Origin: Endomychus coccineus
Taxonomy: Eukaryota > Arthropoda > Insecta > Coleoptera > Endomychidae
Assembly: GCA_958510875.1 (NCBI GenBank)
Contig: OY294068.1
Location: 177,847,411-177,911,410, forward strand
Reading direction: 5' to 3'
Length of the DNA: 64,000 nt
In this document: positions 34,385 through 44,692 of the stretch, in pieces
How positions within the stretch are numbered: position 1 is the first letter of the stretch
Layout: each line of letters starts with the position of its first letter
Notes under the pieces: generated by a model
Seen by the model: the letters and a program-made list of their open reading frames with translations, nothing else
The model's database searches: none
What the model was told of the DNA's origin: nothing
Translations under genes and position numbers: made by a program

Positions 34385-34888
34385 TCAATCTCTATGACAA
34401 CACGATTGAGTCAAAAAATTTTCCGCCGAATATCCCTCGGACATTGACAAATGCCTCATAATTTCATGACAAATTCTACGAACTCGTTGCTTGGTAACAG
34501 CCCGAAGCCAAAGGGACGAGCTTTCGATTGTCGTATAATTATTTCGTCTATTATCAAATGTCCTAGGAATATAACTACTGAAATTAGGAAAAAAAAACTT
34601 ACCCTCCTTGGCCCGTAATGGATTTGGATATATAAATATATATGAAAACCATTTTTGAATGTTAAAATCAGTTTTCAAACCGAAATAGTAGTAGTTCCTC
34701 CGGGAAGATTTTTTTTTCTTCAAAATGGTCATTAGGTGTGAAATGCGATTGATACAGATGGTCCGAATAAGACTTATTTCATCAACAATTTTTCTCAAAG
34801 CATCATTTTTTCGGTATAACGATTGAAACACACTTGTGAAAACAACACTTTCATCGTCGCGTGAAACTGTCTGTAACTCGGAAAACAT
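34385..34888 (-). CDS. Unrecognised 167-codon ORF
   Basis: One of the longest open frames outside the mobile-element genes. It is basic, with a K-run (ILKKKKSSRRNYYYFG) and a leucine/isoleucine-rich first third (DALRKIVDEISLIRTICINR). No signal peptide, membrane segment or motif I can name. It may be chance, since the region is not clearly repetitive and codon use is not distinctive. Confidence 0.2.
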   Translation of the reverse strand: MFSELQTVSRDDESVVFTSVFQSLYRKNDALRKIVDEISLIRTICINRISHLMTILKKKKSSRRNYYYFGLKTDFNIQKWFSYIFIYPNPLRAKEGKFFFPNFSSYIPRTFDNRRNNYTTIESSSLWLRAVTKQRVRRICHEIMRHLSMSEGYSAENFLTQSCCHRD

Positions 34889-35480
34889 TCATTTAATTTC
34901 AAGAATTGCCTCAATGTATACGCCTGTATTTTTCCAACATTTTCAATTGAATATTCTTGAAGCACTACAATGATGGAGGAAGGGATGGCTTTCCATGTTT
35001 TCTAGGAAAAAGCCTGGAAATCACATTTGAGACATTTTTTCTCTACCTTTTACATTTCCCCTTAGCCTTACAATTTTCTTCGAGTAACCTTACCTCGTGA
35101 AATATTCATTTTTCGTAAGAATGATCTCATTTTGAGGCAAAAAATGTAAGTATATTTGTTTTTTATTCCCACACAAATTCAACAAGCTAGGTAAGACGTG
35201 ATAAAAAGGGGCTTTTATACAATTATTTCCGTATCTATTTTTTTTTACTTTTCCCTATGACGTAATTACTAACATTGCACAAGGTTCCATTGAAATTCAT
35301 TCCGTAGAACTCAAATAAGAGGTCATTGCTGAAACAAACGCATATTTTGAAGGATTGCCGAAATCGTATTATTTGGAAGGGATCGAAAAATTAGACATAT
35401 GCTGTAGTGTGATACAGTTAGCAATAAATGTCGGTATTTTTTGCATTATTCTGAGTACGGAAAAAAGAATTGCCTTAAGT
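34889..35480. other. No recognisable gene
   Basis: AT-rich, without ORFs. Confidence 0.4.
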
Positions 35481-36078
35481 AGATGATTATGATACAAATT
35501 GAAGGAACTAAAATTGAACACTTTTTGATCATCGCAATTGGTTCATAAAAAATGGTAAATATGGCCAAAACCGGTTTTTCGCGTCGAACATCGTCAGATT
35601 GAGTTGAAAAAAGAAAAGATTCATAAACTGATGCGCCGTGAGAAGACGGAAAAAATGAGCTACGGATGAACCCGATTGGTCCAGCAAAAAACCATCAATT
35701 TTGCTCGAACTTTCAAAAATTTGTAACTCTTATCCTTCTAAGAGCTGAAATTTCGATAGGTTACAGCTTTTTTGTTCACCAAGTACCACACAAAATTTCG
35801 ATCGATTATTTAATTTTTGCAAACCGTAGCTAAAAAAGCAGATCCCAAAATCAATGGTTTTTTGCAATTTGCGGGGTCACCGCTGAACAAATCGGGTTCA
35901 TCCTCAGCTCATTTTTCCTGTCTTTTCACAGCACATAAGCTTATCAAATGTTTTTTCTTTTTAACTCAATTCGATCATGTTCGACGTTTAGGTCACTTTT
36001 ACCATTTGTAATGGTCCAATTTCCGACTATCAATAATTGTTCGATTTTAGTTCCTCCAATTTGTATCATAATTATCTA
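35481..36078. mobile_element. About 600-bp element with long imperfect terminal inverted repeats (MITE or fold-back type)
   Basis: 35482-35702 and 35838-36073 are imperfect reverse complements over more than 200 bp. Shared blocks include GATTATGATACAAATTG (outer end), GAACTAAAATYGAACA, GTCGAACAT, ATTGAGTT, AAAAATGAGCT and GGATGAACCCGATT. The spacer is about 135 bp. There is no transposase ORF. Arm divergence of roughly a quarter suggests an old insertion, or arms diverging under different constraints. Confidence 0.75.
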
Positions 36079-36084
36079 CCTATA

Positions 36085-36232
36085 GTTATTCATGTCTCAA
36101 GGGAATTACAAGGGCCTTAATTACCGATGGCAAAGTTTGCGTCCCGAGGGCCTCTGGCCCGAAGGAACAGCAATTGCCTGAGGTTATTAAGGCTCAATAA
36201 TTCCCGTGGTACATAGATAATTTTATTTCTGA
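36085..36232. repeat. Long imperfect palindrome, arms about 65 bp, GC-rich centre
   Basis: GGGAATTA, CCTTAATTACC and GGCAA in the left arm pair with TTGCC, GGTTATTAAGG and TAATTCCC in the right arm. The centre (CCCGAGGGCCTCTGGCCCGAAGG) folds on itself. The structure sits between the 600-bp inverted-repeat element and the Crypton-like fragment. Transcribed, it would form a hairpin of about 140 nt. Confidence 0.7.
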
Positions 36233-36347
36233 CAGATTTCAATAAAATTTTGTTCATTTTTGAAACGGAATAAAAGCACCAATTCATTACCTTCCCGCTA
36301 TTTTTGAATCAGGTGCCGTTGATTATAGGAGTTTTGTTGTTGCTAGG

Positions 36348-36885
36348 TTGTTGCTATGTTACTTGTTTACAAACAAATCTTTATTATCAAGTTGTGTTTG
36401 CGTTAAGAACGTGTTTTCTACCCCAAATATAATCGAGGATATTTTGAAAAATGCCGAAAAAGCAAGAGAATCATTATTTCCATCGAAAAGTGAAGCCGTA
36501 TACAAAAAAGAATATGAAATATATCTGGAGTGGCTGACACGGAAAAATGTTATGCCAAAAGATGCCACTGAAACTGTATTTCTGGCAAATTTTCAAGAAC
36601 TGGTAAGGAATTTTCTATGTTTTTCGGTAGATTTGGTAGTAATTGTAATTATTCGTTGCAGTCAGAAACATATAGTCCGAATTCTTTATGGACTAAATGG
36701 TCAATGCTTAAACCAATGGGGACTATACATGAGAAACGAGATATCACCAAGTTCAATGAACTAGAGGCTTTTTTGAAACAGAAGAGTAAGAGTTATAAGC
36801 CGAAAAAGTCCGCTGTTCTATCTCCTATGGATGTCATCAGATTTCTAAATATATATATATTAGCATTTTTTACTTGTGAAATGTA
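36348..36885 (+). pseudogene. Crypton-like / tyrosine-recombinase-family gene fragment with one intron
   Basis: Exon 1 (to 36602) encodes NIIEDILKNAEKARESLFPS, KSEAVYKKEYEIYLEWL and FLANFQEL. Exon 2 (from 36662) continues in phase with SETYSPNSLWTKWSMLK and LEAFLKQKSKSYKPKKSAVL. The order and the YxPSTLWxxYSMLK...KSxxYxPKKSxVF pattern are those of the N-terminal core-binding half of Crypton-type tyrosine recombinases, including their domesticated relatives in insects. The 59-bp intron (36603-36661) has a GTAAGG donor, a pyrimidine-poor acceptor ending GTTGCAG, and is phase 0. The catalytic half (R..HxxR..Y) is absent: after RFLN the frame hits stops. The true start is uncertain; the first ATG in frame is 36348. 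Confidence 0.6.
36603..36661 (+). other. Phase-0 intron, 59 bp
   Basis: GT..AG boundaries. Removing it restores continuity of the recombinase-like protein (FQEL joined to SETYSP). Retention would keep the frame of the 138-codon ORF but give unrelated residues. Confidence 0.65.
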
Positions 36886-37485
36886 GAGGGAATTATAGAA
36901 TCTATAATGTCCTAAGGGAGTTATGACCCTCATTATTGATAGCGTAACTATGACGATATAAGCTTATAATATCTCGGTCAGAAATAAAAGCAATTTTCTC
37001 CTCCGAACTCAGAATTAAAAACTCTGAAAAGCTAATTCTATCACACTATTGGAAGAAGTTTATAGGGCTACGATGAGAAAAAAATAAAATAAGATTTTTC
37101 AGGGACTCCTCACCTTGTCCTCTTATGTATGATATACAAATGCTATTAAGGATGTTAGAAACCCTTTCATAAATTGTAACCACATCAAATCATTACAAAC
37201 CGTTCGTTAAATTCAGTTGGGAAATGAGTAAATTAATTATATAGAGCTAGTTTGTAAATATAAGAGATAAATGTGAAATTAACAATAGTTATTACATGAT
37301 TGCTTGTAAGTCTACAACGTTTGTTTCACCAATTAAGTAGCCATGCGTCTAATTTGACGTACAATAAATAACTAAGTAAATAGTTCACTATGCATAGAAT
37401 GAACTAATTAATCAGAAATCAATATTTATACATATATCTATGGTTTCGGCGTTTACGTAGTGTAAATTCATAATACTTCAGAAGT
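36886..37485. other. No recognisable gene
   Basis: 36975-36992 (TCGGTCAGAAATAAAAG) is an inverted match to 36224-36241 (TTTTATTTCTGACAGA), bracketing the Crypton-like fragment. The rest is AT-rich. Confidence 0.4.
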
Positions 37486-37627
37486 TGGAGAATAAAACTC
37501 AAATTTTACACAAAACTTTTAACATTTAATTTAAAAATGCTGACAAATTGTTTCACCACACTGTGGCATTATCAAAGCGAGGAGTTCTTTACATCCACAA
37601 TCACATAAGCTAGCAGCATATAATTGT

Positions 37628-38343
37628 ATGATACATAGATTAATTAATGTCCCATTAAGTAAAGATAATTTCCATTTAGAATTAAACAGAATCGTAGATA
37701 TTGCCAAAAATAACGGTTATAATGTCAAGATAATTAATAAAATACTCCAAAATAAACTCAATAAAAAAGCCTTAAGCATAATTTATCCGCAAATTAATAA
37801 TAATACAAAATCAAATTTCACATGTCTAACATATTTAGGTAAACATTCACTAAAAATATCTCAATTCCTTAAAAAACAGAATAAAAACGTCGCCTTTAAA
37901 ACAACAAATAACCTATGCTCGTATATTAATAACTCGAAATCTAAAAAAAAAATAACTTAAAGAAATCTGGAGTTTACAGACTGAGATGTGATGACTGTAG
38001 TGCTTTGTACATAGGACAAACTGGACGCAGTTTCAGCGTAAGGTTCAATGAACATTTGAGAAGTTACAGGCTCAAAAAAGAAGACTCTAATTACGCAAAT
38101 CACCTGTTAGAACATAACCACAATTTCACCCTTAATCCTGATATTCTACATATTCAGGAAAAAGGACATAAACTTAATATATTAGAATCCATAGAAATTT
38201 TGAAACACGCAAAAAACAATAATAATGTAATATTAAATGATCAAATCGACACATATAATTCACCGCTTGTTAACAATTTTGTAAACACACTCCCACCATT
38301 ATCCACCCCCATCCCTCAATTTGCACCACATTCTGATCCCTGA
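37628..38343 (+). pseudogene. PLE RT C-terminus and GIY-YIG endonuclease, one frameshift
   Basis: Part 1 (37628-37960): MIHRLINVPLSKDNFHLELN, then a basic linker typical of the RT-endonuclease junction. Part 2 (from about 37960): GVYRLRCDDCSALYIGQTGR, VRFNEHLRSYRLK and NYANHLLEHNHNFTL. It has the GVY..YIG start, the catalytic arginine of GR, the CxxC and HxxxH zinc-like ligands of Penelope nucleases, and NH. The two parts are joined by a run of ten A (37943-37952); an eleventh A would make them continuous, so one single-base deletion in a homopolymer separates the frames. The RT palm is absent. Confidence 0.85.
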
Positions 38344-38387
38344 TATTTAAGGACATACTTTTAGATTTAGCTTTAGTTGATAACTCC

Positions 38388-38430
38388 TCGCTTTGATAAT
38401 GCCACAGTGTGGTGAAACAATTTGTCAGCA
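38388..38430 (+). ncRNA. Degenerate hammerhead-like motif at the PLE end
   Basis: Helix I GCT/AGC, box TTGATAA (canonical CTGATGA with two changes), helix II CCAC-AGT-GTGG, GAAA, helix III CAA/TTG and cleavage triplet GTC. Architecture is right, but the two core changes, including the essential first C, should abolish activity. An inverted twin lies in the left arm (37538-37580 minus). Confidence 0.55.
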
Positions 38431-38482
38431 TTTTTAAATTAAATGTTAAAAGTTTTGTGTAAAATTTGAGTTTTATTCTCCA

Positions 38483-39208
38483 GCAATATTTATACATTAT
38501 GCATAACAAGTTCAGTGACGCAAATGCAACTACCTGAAGCGTGAAGGGAACAAAACACAAACGTTATCGTTATCAAGAATCCACGTTGAATACATTATTT
38601 GATGCCACACACTAACAAGGATTCAGTGCAAACTTCAATAAGAGTTAAGACATGTTGATGAAATTGTCGAAGTTACCCAAGTAATCACTTCATAACCAAC
38701 GAATTAATTCTTAATGAATCAATAGCGTACGCTTTACAACGTTCAAACCGAGTAAACGCTCGAATTTTCTTGCAAATTCTGATCCTTGGTTTTAATGAAG
38801 TCTTTATTTGGAAAGGGGCGTAATTTTCCGCTCAAATGATTCAGAAGCATCTGGCTTGGAATGATCACGATGTAGAATGAGGGCGGTGAATGGATATCAG
38901 CTTTGGGCAAGAGCCTGATAGCATATTTATTATAAGACTTCAATCCAATCTGTATTAAATTCTCCACAATATGAAGTTATTATATTCGCTGAGAACTGAA
39001 CGAAATCTGCTCAAGATTCCCGTTCTTTCCATGGCCTCAGGTAGCCAAATTTGTTTCCAATGAATTCGCGACTGTCTATATAGATACGCTACACCACGAA
39101 CTTCCATATAGAATTCGACAGGACTTCACAAGAAAACTGAAGAAACCTATTCCTATGTGCAAGATGGGCCAGTGCTCGCTATAGGTATATACCTTAGAAT
39201 ATCTAAGG
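38483..39208. other. No recognisable gene; target site of the hAT insertion
   Basis: A 74-codon minus ORF (38743-38967) has no domain I know. 39201-39208 (ATCTAAGG) is the left target duplication of the hAT element. Confidence 0.5.
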
Positions 39209-41564
39209 CAATGGTGGCCAACCCGCGGCACGCGTGCCACAAGGTGGCACGCAGGGGTAGTAAGAGTGGCACGCGAATGGTTCTCAATAAATAGGTAAAT
39301 CGTATCGTAAATGCGATAAAAATCAAAATGTAATGTATAATGTATATGCTCAATTGCTCATGTGGCGATTTGTAGCAGTACGCCACTGGATAAGAGATAG
39401 CGGAGAGCACCAGTCGTAATGCAGGCAGTCGTAATGCAGGTATGATCGTATTGTGACGGCTAAACCTAACCTAAACGCTAAGCGTGCGCGAACGCGCAGC
39501 AGCTCCTTATCTATTCGCGGGTGAGTCGTGATTCTGCTCTGAAAAGAAGAACGTTTTTGTGCGTTTGAGGTGTGATTATTATTCAAAATGGCATTTAGCA
39601 AGCCCGGTACTTCGAAGACGAAGTATGAAGAAGACATTGCGCTTCGCGAGTTTAATGTTGCTTGGGAAGAAGAATTTTTATTTACAAAACATAATACTGC
39701 TAAGCCAGTTTGTTTGATTTGCGGATCTTGCGTGGCAGTTCCTAAAAAATTTAACTTGCAGCGACATTTCAAGCAAATGCACGCCGATTTCAATTCTAAA
39801 TACCCAGTTAGGTCTAACTTACGAACGGATTTTATGATTAAGAAGAAAAAATCCTTGGCTGCTCAGCAATCAGTTTTTAAGAAAACGAGTGATGAAATGA
39901 AGACGATGGTAAAAGCATCCTATGAACTTTCTCTTTTATTGGCCCGAAAAAAGAAAGCGTATTCTGACGGAGACGAGATTGTTAAAAACAGCTTATTAAT
40001 ATTTGCCAAATATGCGGGTAGTACAGAAATTAGGAAAATGGTCGATCAAATAGCGCTGTCTCGCAATACCGTGATGCGACGTATAGACGACATGGCCATG
40101 GACGTGAATTCTCAAATTTTCTCTGGACTAGTTTCTTGTAAATATTTCTCTCTCGCTTTGGATGAAAGTTGCGATATTACGGATAACGCACAACTAAATA
40201 TATTTGTCCGATATGTAAACGATAACTTTGATACGGTTGAAGAGCTTGTTGACTTACGCCAGTTGATTTCGACAAAAGGAGAAGACATTTTCCGTGAAGT
40301 TAAAACTGTTATTGAAACAAGTAAAGTAGAGTGGACAAAATTAGACAGTATCTGCACTGACGGAGCATCATGCATGGTTGGCAAGAAAAAGGAATTTGCA
40401 GTTTTACTTGAAAATTATTTAGAAAGGGCAATTTTCAAGTACCATTGTATTATACACCAAGAAGCCCTTTGTGCCAAAGATTTGAACTTTTCTTCTGTTA
40501 TTGACCCGGTGGCACGCTGCATCAATAAAATTCGAGCTCGCGCTCTTAATCGACGACAATTTCGTAATCTTTTCCCGGATGAAACGGAAGAAGTAGGTGA
40601 ATTGCTTCTTCACTGCAGTGTGCGATGGCTTTCTAAAGGAAAAGTGCTTGAACGATTTTGGAACTTACGGCAGAGTGTTTTAAGATATTTGGAAGAGAAT
40701 GATGAACTCCCAGATGATCGCTCACTTCTAAAAAATGAAGAGTGGTTGTGGGATCTTGCTTTTCTAACAGACATATTGGGACATTTGAACAATCTTAATG
40801 TGCGGTTGCAAGGTAAAAACTCTATTTTTCCTACATTATTTGGCCTTATATTTCCTTTTACTGCCAAACTTGTTCTTTATTCAAACGATTTTGAGCAAAA
40901 ACGTTTGGCTCACTTCAAGCACATGCAAGAGCTAACGAGTGAACTTGCTAAAGAACCTAATTTTTATAAATTTGAAAACTTAATAATGCAGTTACATGCT
41001 TTATTCACTACATGATTTTCTGATTTCGAGCCAGATAAGAAAAATATTGCGCTTTGTACTAATCCTTTTTTAATTTCTGTCGATGACATAAACTCTCCAG
41101 AAATTCAAACAGAAATAATTAACATGCAGAATCATACTGCCATATGTAACAAATATAAGGCAATTATTTCACTTTCAACTGATCCAGATTACACTGAATT
41201 CTGGAAATTCGTGCCAATGCATGAGTTTCCAAATTTACATGATCTCGAACTTAAATATTGTTGTAGATTTGGGTCAACTTATGTTTGTGAACAGACATTT
41301 TACGTTAATGAATATAATAAAAACTAAATATCGCTCCAAATTAAATAATGCTCATCTGGAGCACTTAATCTTGCTGGCTTCTTCCAAAGTTGAACCAAAT
41401 ATAGATGCGCTTGCAAAAAATATTCAAGCCACATTAGGCAATAAGAATAATTATTACTATGTAATTATTGTAATATGTAATATAACCTGAAAAATAAAAG
41501 TGTGGCACGATCACGAATTGTATTTTTATACTGGCACGGCCTGCAAAAAGGTTGACCACCCCTG
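39209..41564 (+). mobile_element. hAT transposon (Charlie-like), 2356 bp, with terminal repeats and 8-bp target duplication
   Basis: The left tip CAATGGTGGCCAACCC and the inverted right tip CAGGGGTGGTCAACCT match at 12 of 16 positions, as in Charlie-type hAT ends. Both sides carry ATCTAAGG (39201-39208 and 41565-41572), an exact 8-bp duplication. Subterminal repeats of GGCACGC/GTGGCACG occur inside both ends, candidate transposase binding sites. The transposase frame lies in the middle. Confidence 0.95.
39588..41490 (+). pseudogene. hAT transposase, GTF2IRD2/ZBED-like, one stop and one frameshift
   Basis: The 475-codon frame has an N-terminal BED-type finger (CLICGSC, then HFKQMH: C-X2-C..H-X4-H, residues about 42-65), the first catalytic block (FSLALDESCDITDNAQL), the second (LDSICTDGASCMVGKK) and the hAT CIIHQEALCAK motif. 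It stops at a TGA (41013-41015) but continues in the same frame with DFEPDKKNIALCTNPF. A frameshift near 41280-41310 then leads to the dimerisation end (CEQTF, MNIIKTKYRSKLNNAHLEHL). Thus two small lesions separate it from a full-length protein of about 630 residues. The ORF's integrity elsewhere indicates recent activity. It has no intron. Confidence 0.92.
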
Positions 41565-41572
41565 ATCTAAGG

Positions 41573-42184
41573 TGTACACCCAATCATATGAATCTCGTGC
41601 AATAGCGTTTGATTGCTCTCCAATTTTCTATGAGTTTATGTTCAATTAGAATTGCAATAATATGATACATTTGTAGGAAGATTGGACGTTATTCCATATA
41701 TATAATCATCAAGGCAAAGAGCTCTGTGAAGTAAATCAAAAATAAGTCTTATTATCCTTTTTTGAGTTATGGGAAGCCTATCACAAATACATAAATGGTT
41801 GATCGCAGATGATGATTCACACTGCATCGTGCCTGGACCGGGCCTTGAATAGGCAGAATAATTTCCAACGGGTGTTGTCTGGGTCATAGGCGCAAAAAGA
41901 TTCACGGTTTCGAAAAATTGTTGTGGTTAGAGCTACTTTACATCGTCGTACAGGCAGAAGCCATCGCTTAGATCTTATTGAACAAGGAAAGACCGACCAA
42001 AATAGGCGAAGCATTCTTGGATTGCTTGGACCACCTGGGCCACTGGGCATGAGATAGGACAGCGTCAAGGTTCCCAACACTTTCATACTGTTCTAGACCC
42101 AAATCTTGAACGGTGGGAGAAAACTGGAGACAATCCTCAGATGAAAAAAATACAGGTGCTAGAATAGTCGAGACGAATGATAAT
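41573..42184. other. No recognisable gene
   Basis: Minus ORFs of 87 and 89 codons overlap here (41642-41905, 41817-42086) without recognisable domains. Slightly GC-richer at 41850-42110, possibly a decayed element. Confidence 0.35.
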
Positions 42185-42390
42185 TTATTGAATTCTGATG
42201 TATCTCCAGCTGAGGGTAACCCTTATTTGTATTATTATCCCCAAACATTATTTGAACAGGCACATTTTGATTTATTATTTAGTTTACTCTGATGATGGCT
42301 ACTTGATAGCCGAAAGTCCTCAGTACTTTGATTGTATTTCTAGTGGATTACGATGATTATCTCTTAATTACATTGTTGAATTTGTATAAT
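42185..42390 (+). repeat. Dispersed repeat B, copy 2, with intact hammerhead-like boxes
   Basis: Same blocks as 8976-9185. Here CTGATGA is followed by T, hairpin GGCTA-CTTGA-TAGCC and GAAAG (42288-42312). The downstream helix III and cleavage triplet are not clear (GT..AC then TT), and I found no convincing helix I. So the core boxes survive, but a working ribozyme is doubtful. Confidence 0.6.
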
Positions 42391-42654
42391 TATGTCTTCC
42401 GTTTGCTACCAGTTTATTGTTTAATAATCTCGATGAAAATCTCAATTTATTTATTGGTTAGGGAATAGAAAATATTCTTTACATACACAAATTAATTGCT
42501 GTATGATATGAATTTTCCTGGTATAAGGACTGTTTAGCCAAGATTTGGTATCATACATTAACATTGAGAATCATTTTGTGATCATTCAATTCAAAAAATC
42601 AAATCAATATTTGACTGTTACATTTTAGAAAATAACCAATACCATGGGAAATCC
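42391..42654. other. No recognisable feature
   Basis: AT-rich spacer. Confidence 0.4.
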
Positions 42655-43450
42655 CGGGATATCAAAAATTATCTTTATTGTAACACTCAGAAGTCTTTAG
42701 CGCTTTGGACTCCTCGATTTTCACGTGGCCTATCGGAATTAGTAGGTTCGAGTTATCTAAAAACATGATTGCATGAACGCCAGACTCCCTATGTAATTAG
42801 CTACGAACGAAATCATTTTGACATATGCCTCGAGGAGCTCGCTGCGCGTAAGTTAGAGTTCATATATTTTAATAAAGTGTTTTTGGCTATGGGCCGCTAG
42901 CTTTTACCCGCTTCGTGTATATTTTAGTCAAGAGAAAATTCCCTTTAGTACGTAGCACGTTAGACGCGCGTAGCTGAGATCTGAGAATAGCTCAAACTGT
43001 TTTGATTAAATTTTCCTATTTAATGGACATCTATCGAAAAGAGAAGGGCCGTCAGGCACGGTTCAATACTAAATCTAACTACATGGAGCGAAAACGGCAC
43101 GCGAAAAGTCGTCGTAAAGCCGTATTAGGTACAACCAGTTTGCACTTTTCTAACTGGCGTGCTACGGGCTTCTCACGTGAATGTCATTCGATTTACGGAG
43201 AATTAACTATTTCAAAACCGTTTTTGACCCGGATTCTGGCTATCACGACCTTTGAAAAGGTTCAAAGTTCACATAATTATTTCATAATTTGTAGTTCATT
43301 ATTGTTTTACGACTGAAATAAATAGGTATGAAATTTGTAGGTTATTGATGATGTCATTGTGACAGTGACATAAATATTTCAAACGTAAAGTAAGACACAC
43401 GTTTAAGATTCCACAACCACCCTTGACCAAGATAATTTTTGATATCCTGG
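42655..43450. mobile_element. Second IS630/mariner-like element end pair, with dispersed repeat A inside
   Basis: The left tip (GGGATATCAAAAATTATCTT, 42655-42674) and right end (43271-43450, ending GATAATTTTTGATATCCTGG) match the element at 16671-17558. Only about 25 bp of the left end survive. The right end includes the same piece of transposase 3' sequence (TTCATAATTTGTAGTTCATT). The interior is replaced by repeat A. Confidence 0.7.
42681..43270 (+). mobile_element. Dispersed repeat A, copy 2 (possible Helentron-related 5' segment)
   Basis: Starts near TGTAACACTC and matches 53905-54114 in its first part (GATTTTCACGTGGCCTATCG, GAACGAAATCATT, GACATATGCCTC) and 15567-16054 in its second. An ORF (43002-43316) reads RKEKGRQARFNTKSNYMERK and RHAKSRRKAVLG, and part of this frame is shared with copy 1. 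The third copy abuts a Helentron gene end, so A may be the 5' part of that element. Confidence 0.5.
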
Positions 43451-43468
43451 TATTAATCAAATATTGAA

Positions 43469-43996
43469 ATGGACAGCTGTCGGAGCAGTTTGGCTGATTT
43501 AAAAGTTAGATTTTACATACTTCACCCTTCTCAATTATACACTAAACTTGTTTTCAACTTGGGTGAAACAAATATTGACGATGTGATTCCAGTGAAATTT
43601 AAAGATCCGAATGTAAGCTTGAATTTTCCGGAATATAATTTATTCATATACGTAAATTGTCCACGTATACAAATATGGAAATTACAATATGACATTGTGA
43701 ATATCAGCACAAGTCGATAGAGAACCCATCTATAGCAAACCTAATAAAAAATTTGTTACCACCGAATTCACGAAATACATCAAATTACTCTCGGACAATC
43801 AAATCATGCGGGCCGCTATTGGATTAGTTCGCTCAGAAAATGAACGCAAACCCAGTTTTATCGCAGTTCGTTGGAACGCTGCTTCTGAATTCTTCAATTC
43901 ATTTCCATGGAGTGGAATTACATCCCGAATGCAAACTGAATTACCTCAGATATGTCTTTCGGCTTATTTCGAAGGTGGGCCACGCATATCAATATG
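43469..43996 (+). pseudogene. Unrecognised protein in two frames, probably one frameshifted gene
   Basis: ORF 43469-43720 (MDSCRSSLADLKVRFYILHP, then LFIYVNCPRIQIWKLQYDIV) is followed in another frame by an open stretch from about 43700 (REPIYSKPNKKFVTTEFTK, QIMRAAIGLVRSENERKPSF) ending at 43996. Joining them through one frame change would give about 170 residues of normal composition. I cannot assign a family. It may be a structural protein of a mobile element or a retrogene. Confidence 0.35.
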
Positions 43997-44215
43997 AACA
44001 TGAATCACATACAAAATAAGACTCACAATCCAGCGAGAGTATAAAGAAGGATGAATTATTTCATTCTTGAAAGATAAATATAATAAAACGATGAAGTACT
44101 CTGCAGTAACATCTATAATATCAAAAAGTTAACAAACAAGAACACTGATGTCCATTCAAAATAAATTTGATAATGAATTCCTATTGATTCATGAATGTTG
44201 AGGTCTTTCTAGTAC
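43997..44215. other. No recognisable feature
   Basis: Short AT-rich spacer up to the inverted-repeat element. Confidence 0.4.
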
Positions 44216-44244
44216 AGATCGATCAGTAACGTCATAAACTTATA

Positions 44245-44291
44245 GTTCCAGACAGCTGTTTCGCTCTTCTCATGGAGCTCATCAGTGGAAC
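44245..44291 (-). ncRNA. Hammerhead ribozyme, complete
   Basis: Minus strand: helix I GTTCCA, core CTGATGA, helix II GCTC-CATGAGAA-GAGC, core GAAA, palindromic helix III CAGCTG, cleavage triplet GTC, then TGGAAC, pairing 6 of 6 with GTTCCA. Every conserved core base of the type I hammerhead is present. Cleavage is expected after GTC. The loop-less helix III suggests that it works as a dimer or needs a second copy. This is the best ribozyme in the window. Confidence 0.85.
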
Positions 44292-44692
44292 GAGCAAGTT
44301 CGCAACGTCACTGAACTTTCCTGTTGAAGGTAGTCAAAATCGGCCAATAACATAAAGAGAACAAAAGTATCTAACGCCATCTACGAAAAGATGTCATACT
44401 AAGAAATCAAACAATGTACCACATTGACTCATAGATTCCTCGGCCTAAATGAAAGTTCGGGGGATGTGAGACTACTTGAGTGCGCCAGATGAATATTTCA
44501 AACTCTCTTACATTGGTGTCGCCATCTGGCGCCCCTTACTTTTTTAAAGTTCGAGAAATCTGTCAGTAAATGTGAAACATTGTTTGATTTCTCAGTGAAG
44601 CGCCCATTCATAGATGGCGTCTTTTTACCATGCTATTGGTAGATTATGACTACCACCAACAAAGATCGTTCAGTGACGTCTCACACTTCCTC

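Larger units (their letters stand above)
37486..38482 (+). mobile_element. Penelope-like element unit bounded by perfect 101-bp inverted repeats
   Basis: 37486-37586 and 38382-38482 are exact reverse complements over 101 bp in my comparison. Between them lies the GIY-YIG coding region of a PLE. PLEs are known to carry partial inverted or tandem copies that form pseudo-LTR repeats, so this is a 5'-truncated copy with an inverted end. The inner part of each arm reads TTGATAA, hairpin CCAC/GTGG, GAAAC and TTTGTC, a degenerate hammerhead. Confidence 0.85.

Noticed and set aside
40112..40867. Minus ORFs of 64-90 codons inside the hAT transposase
   Set aside because: Antisense shadows of the plus-strand transposase frame.
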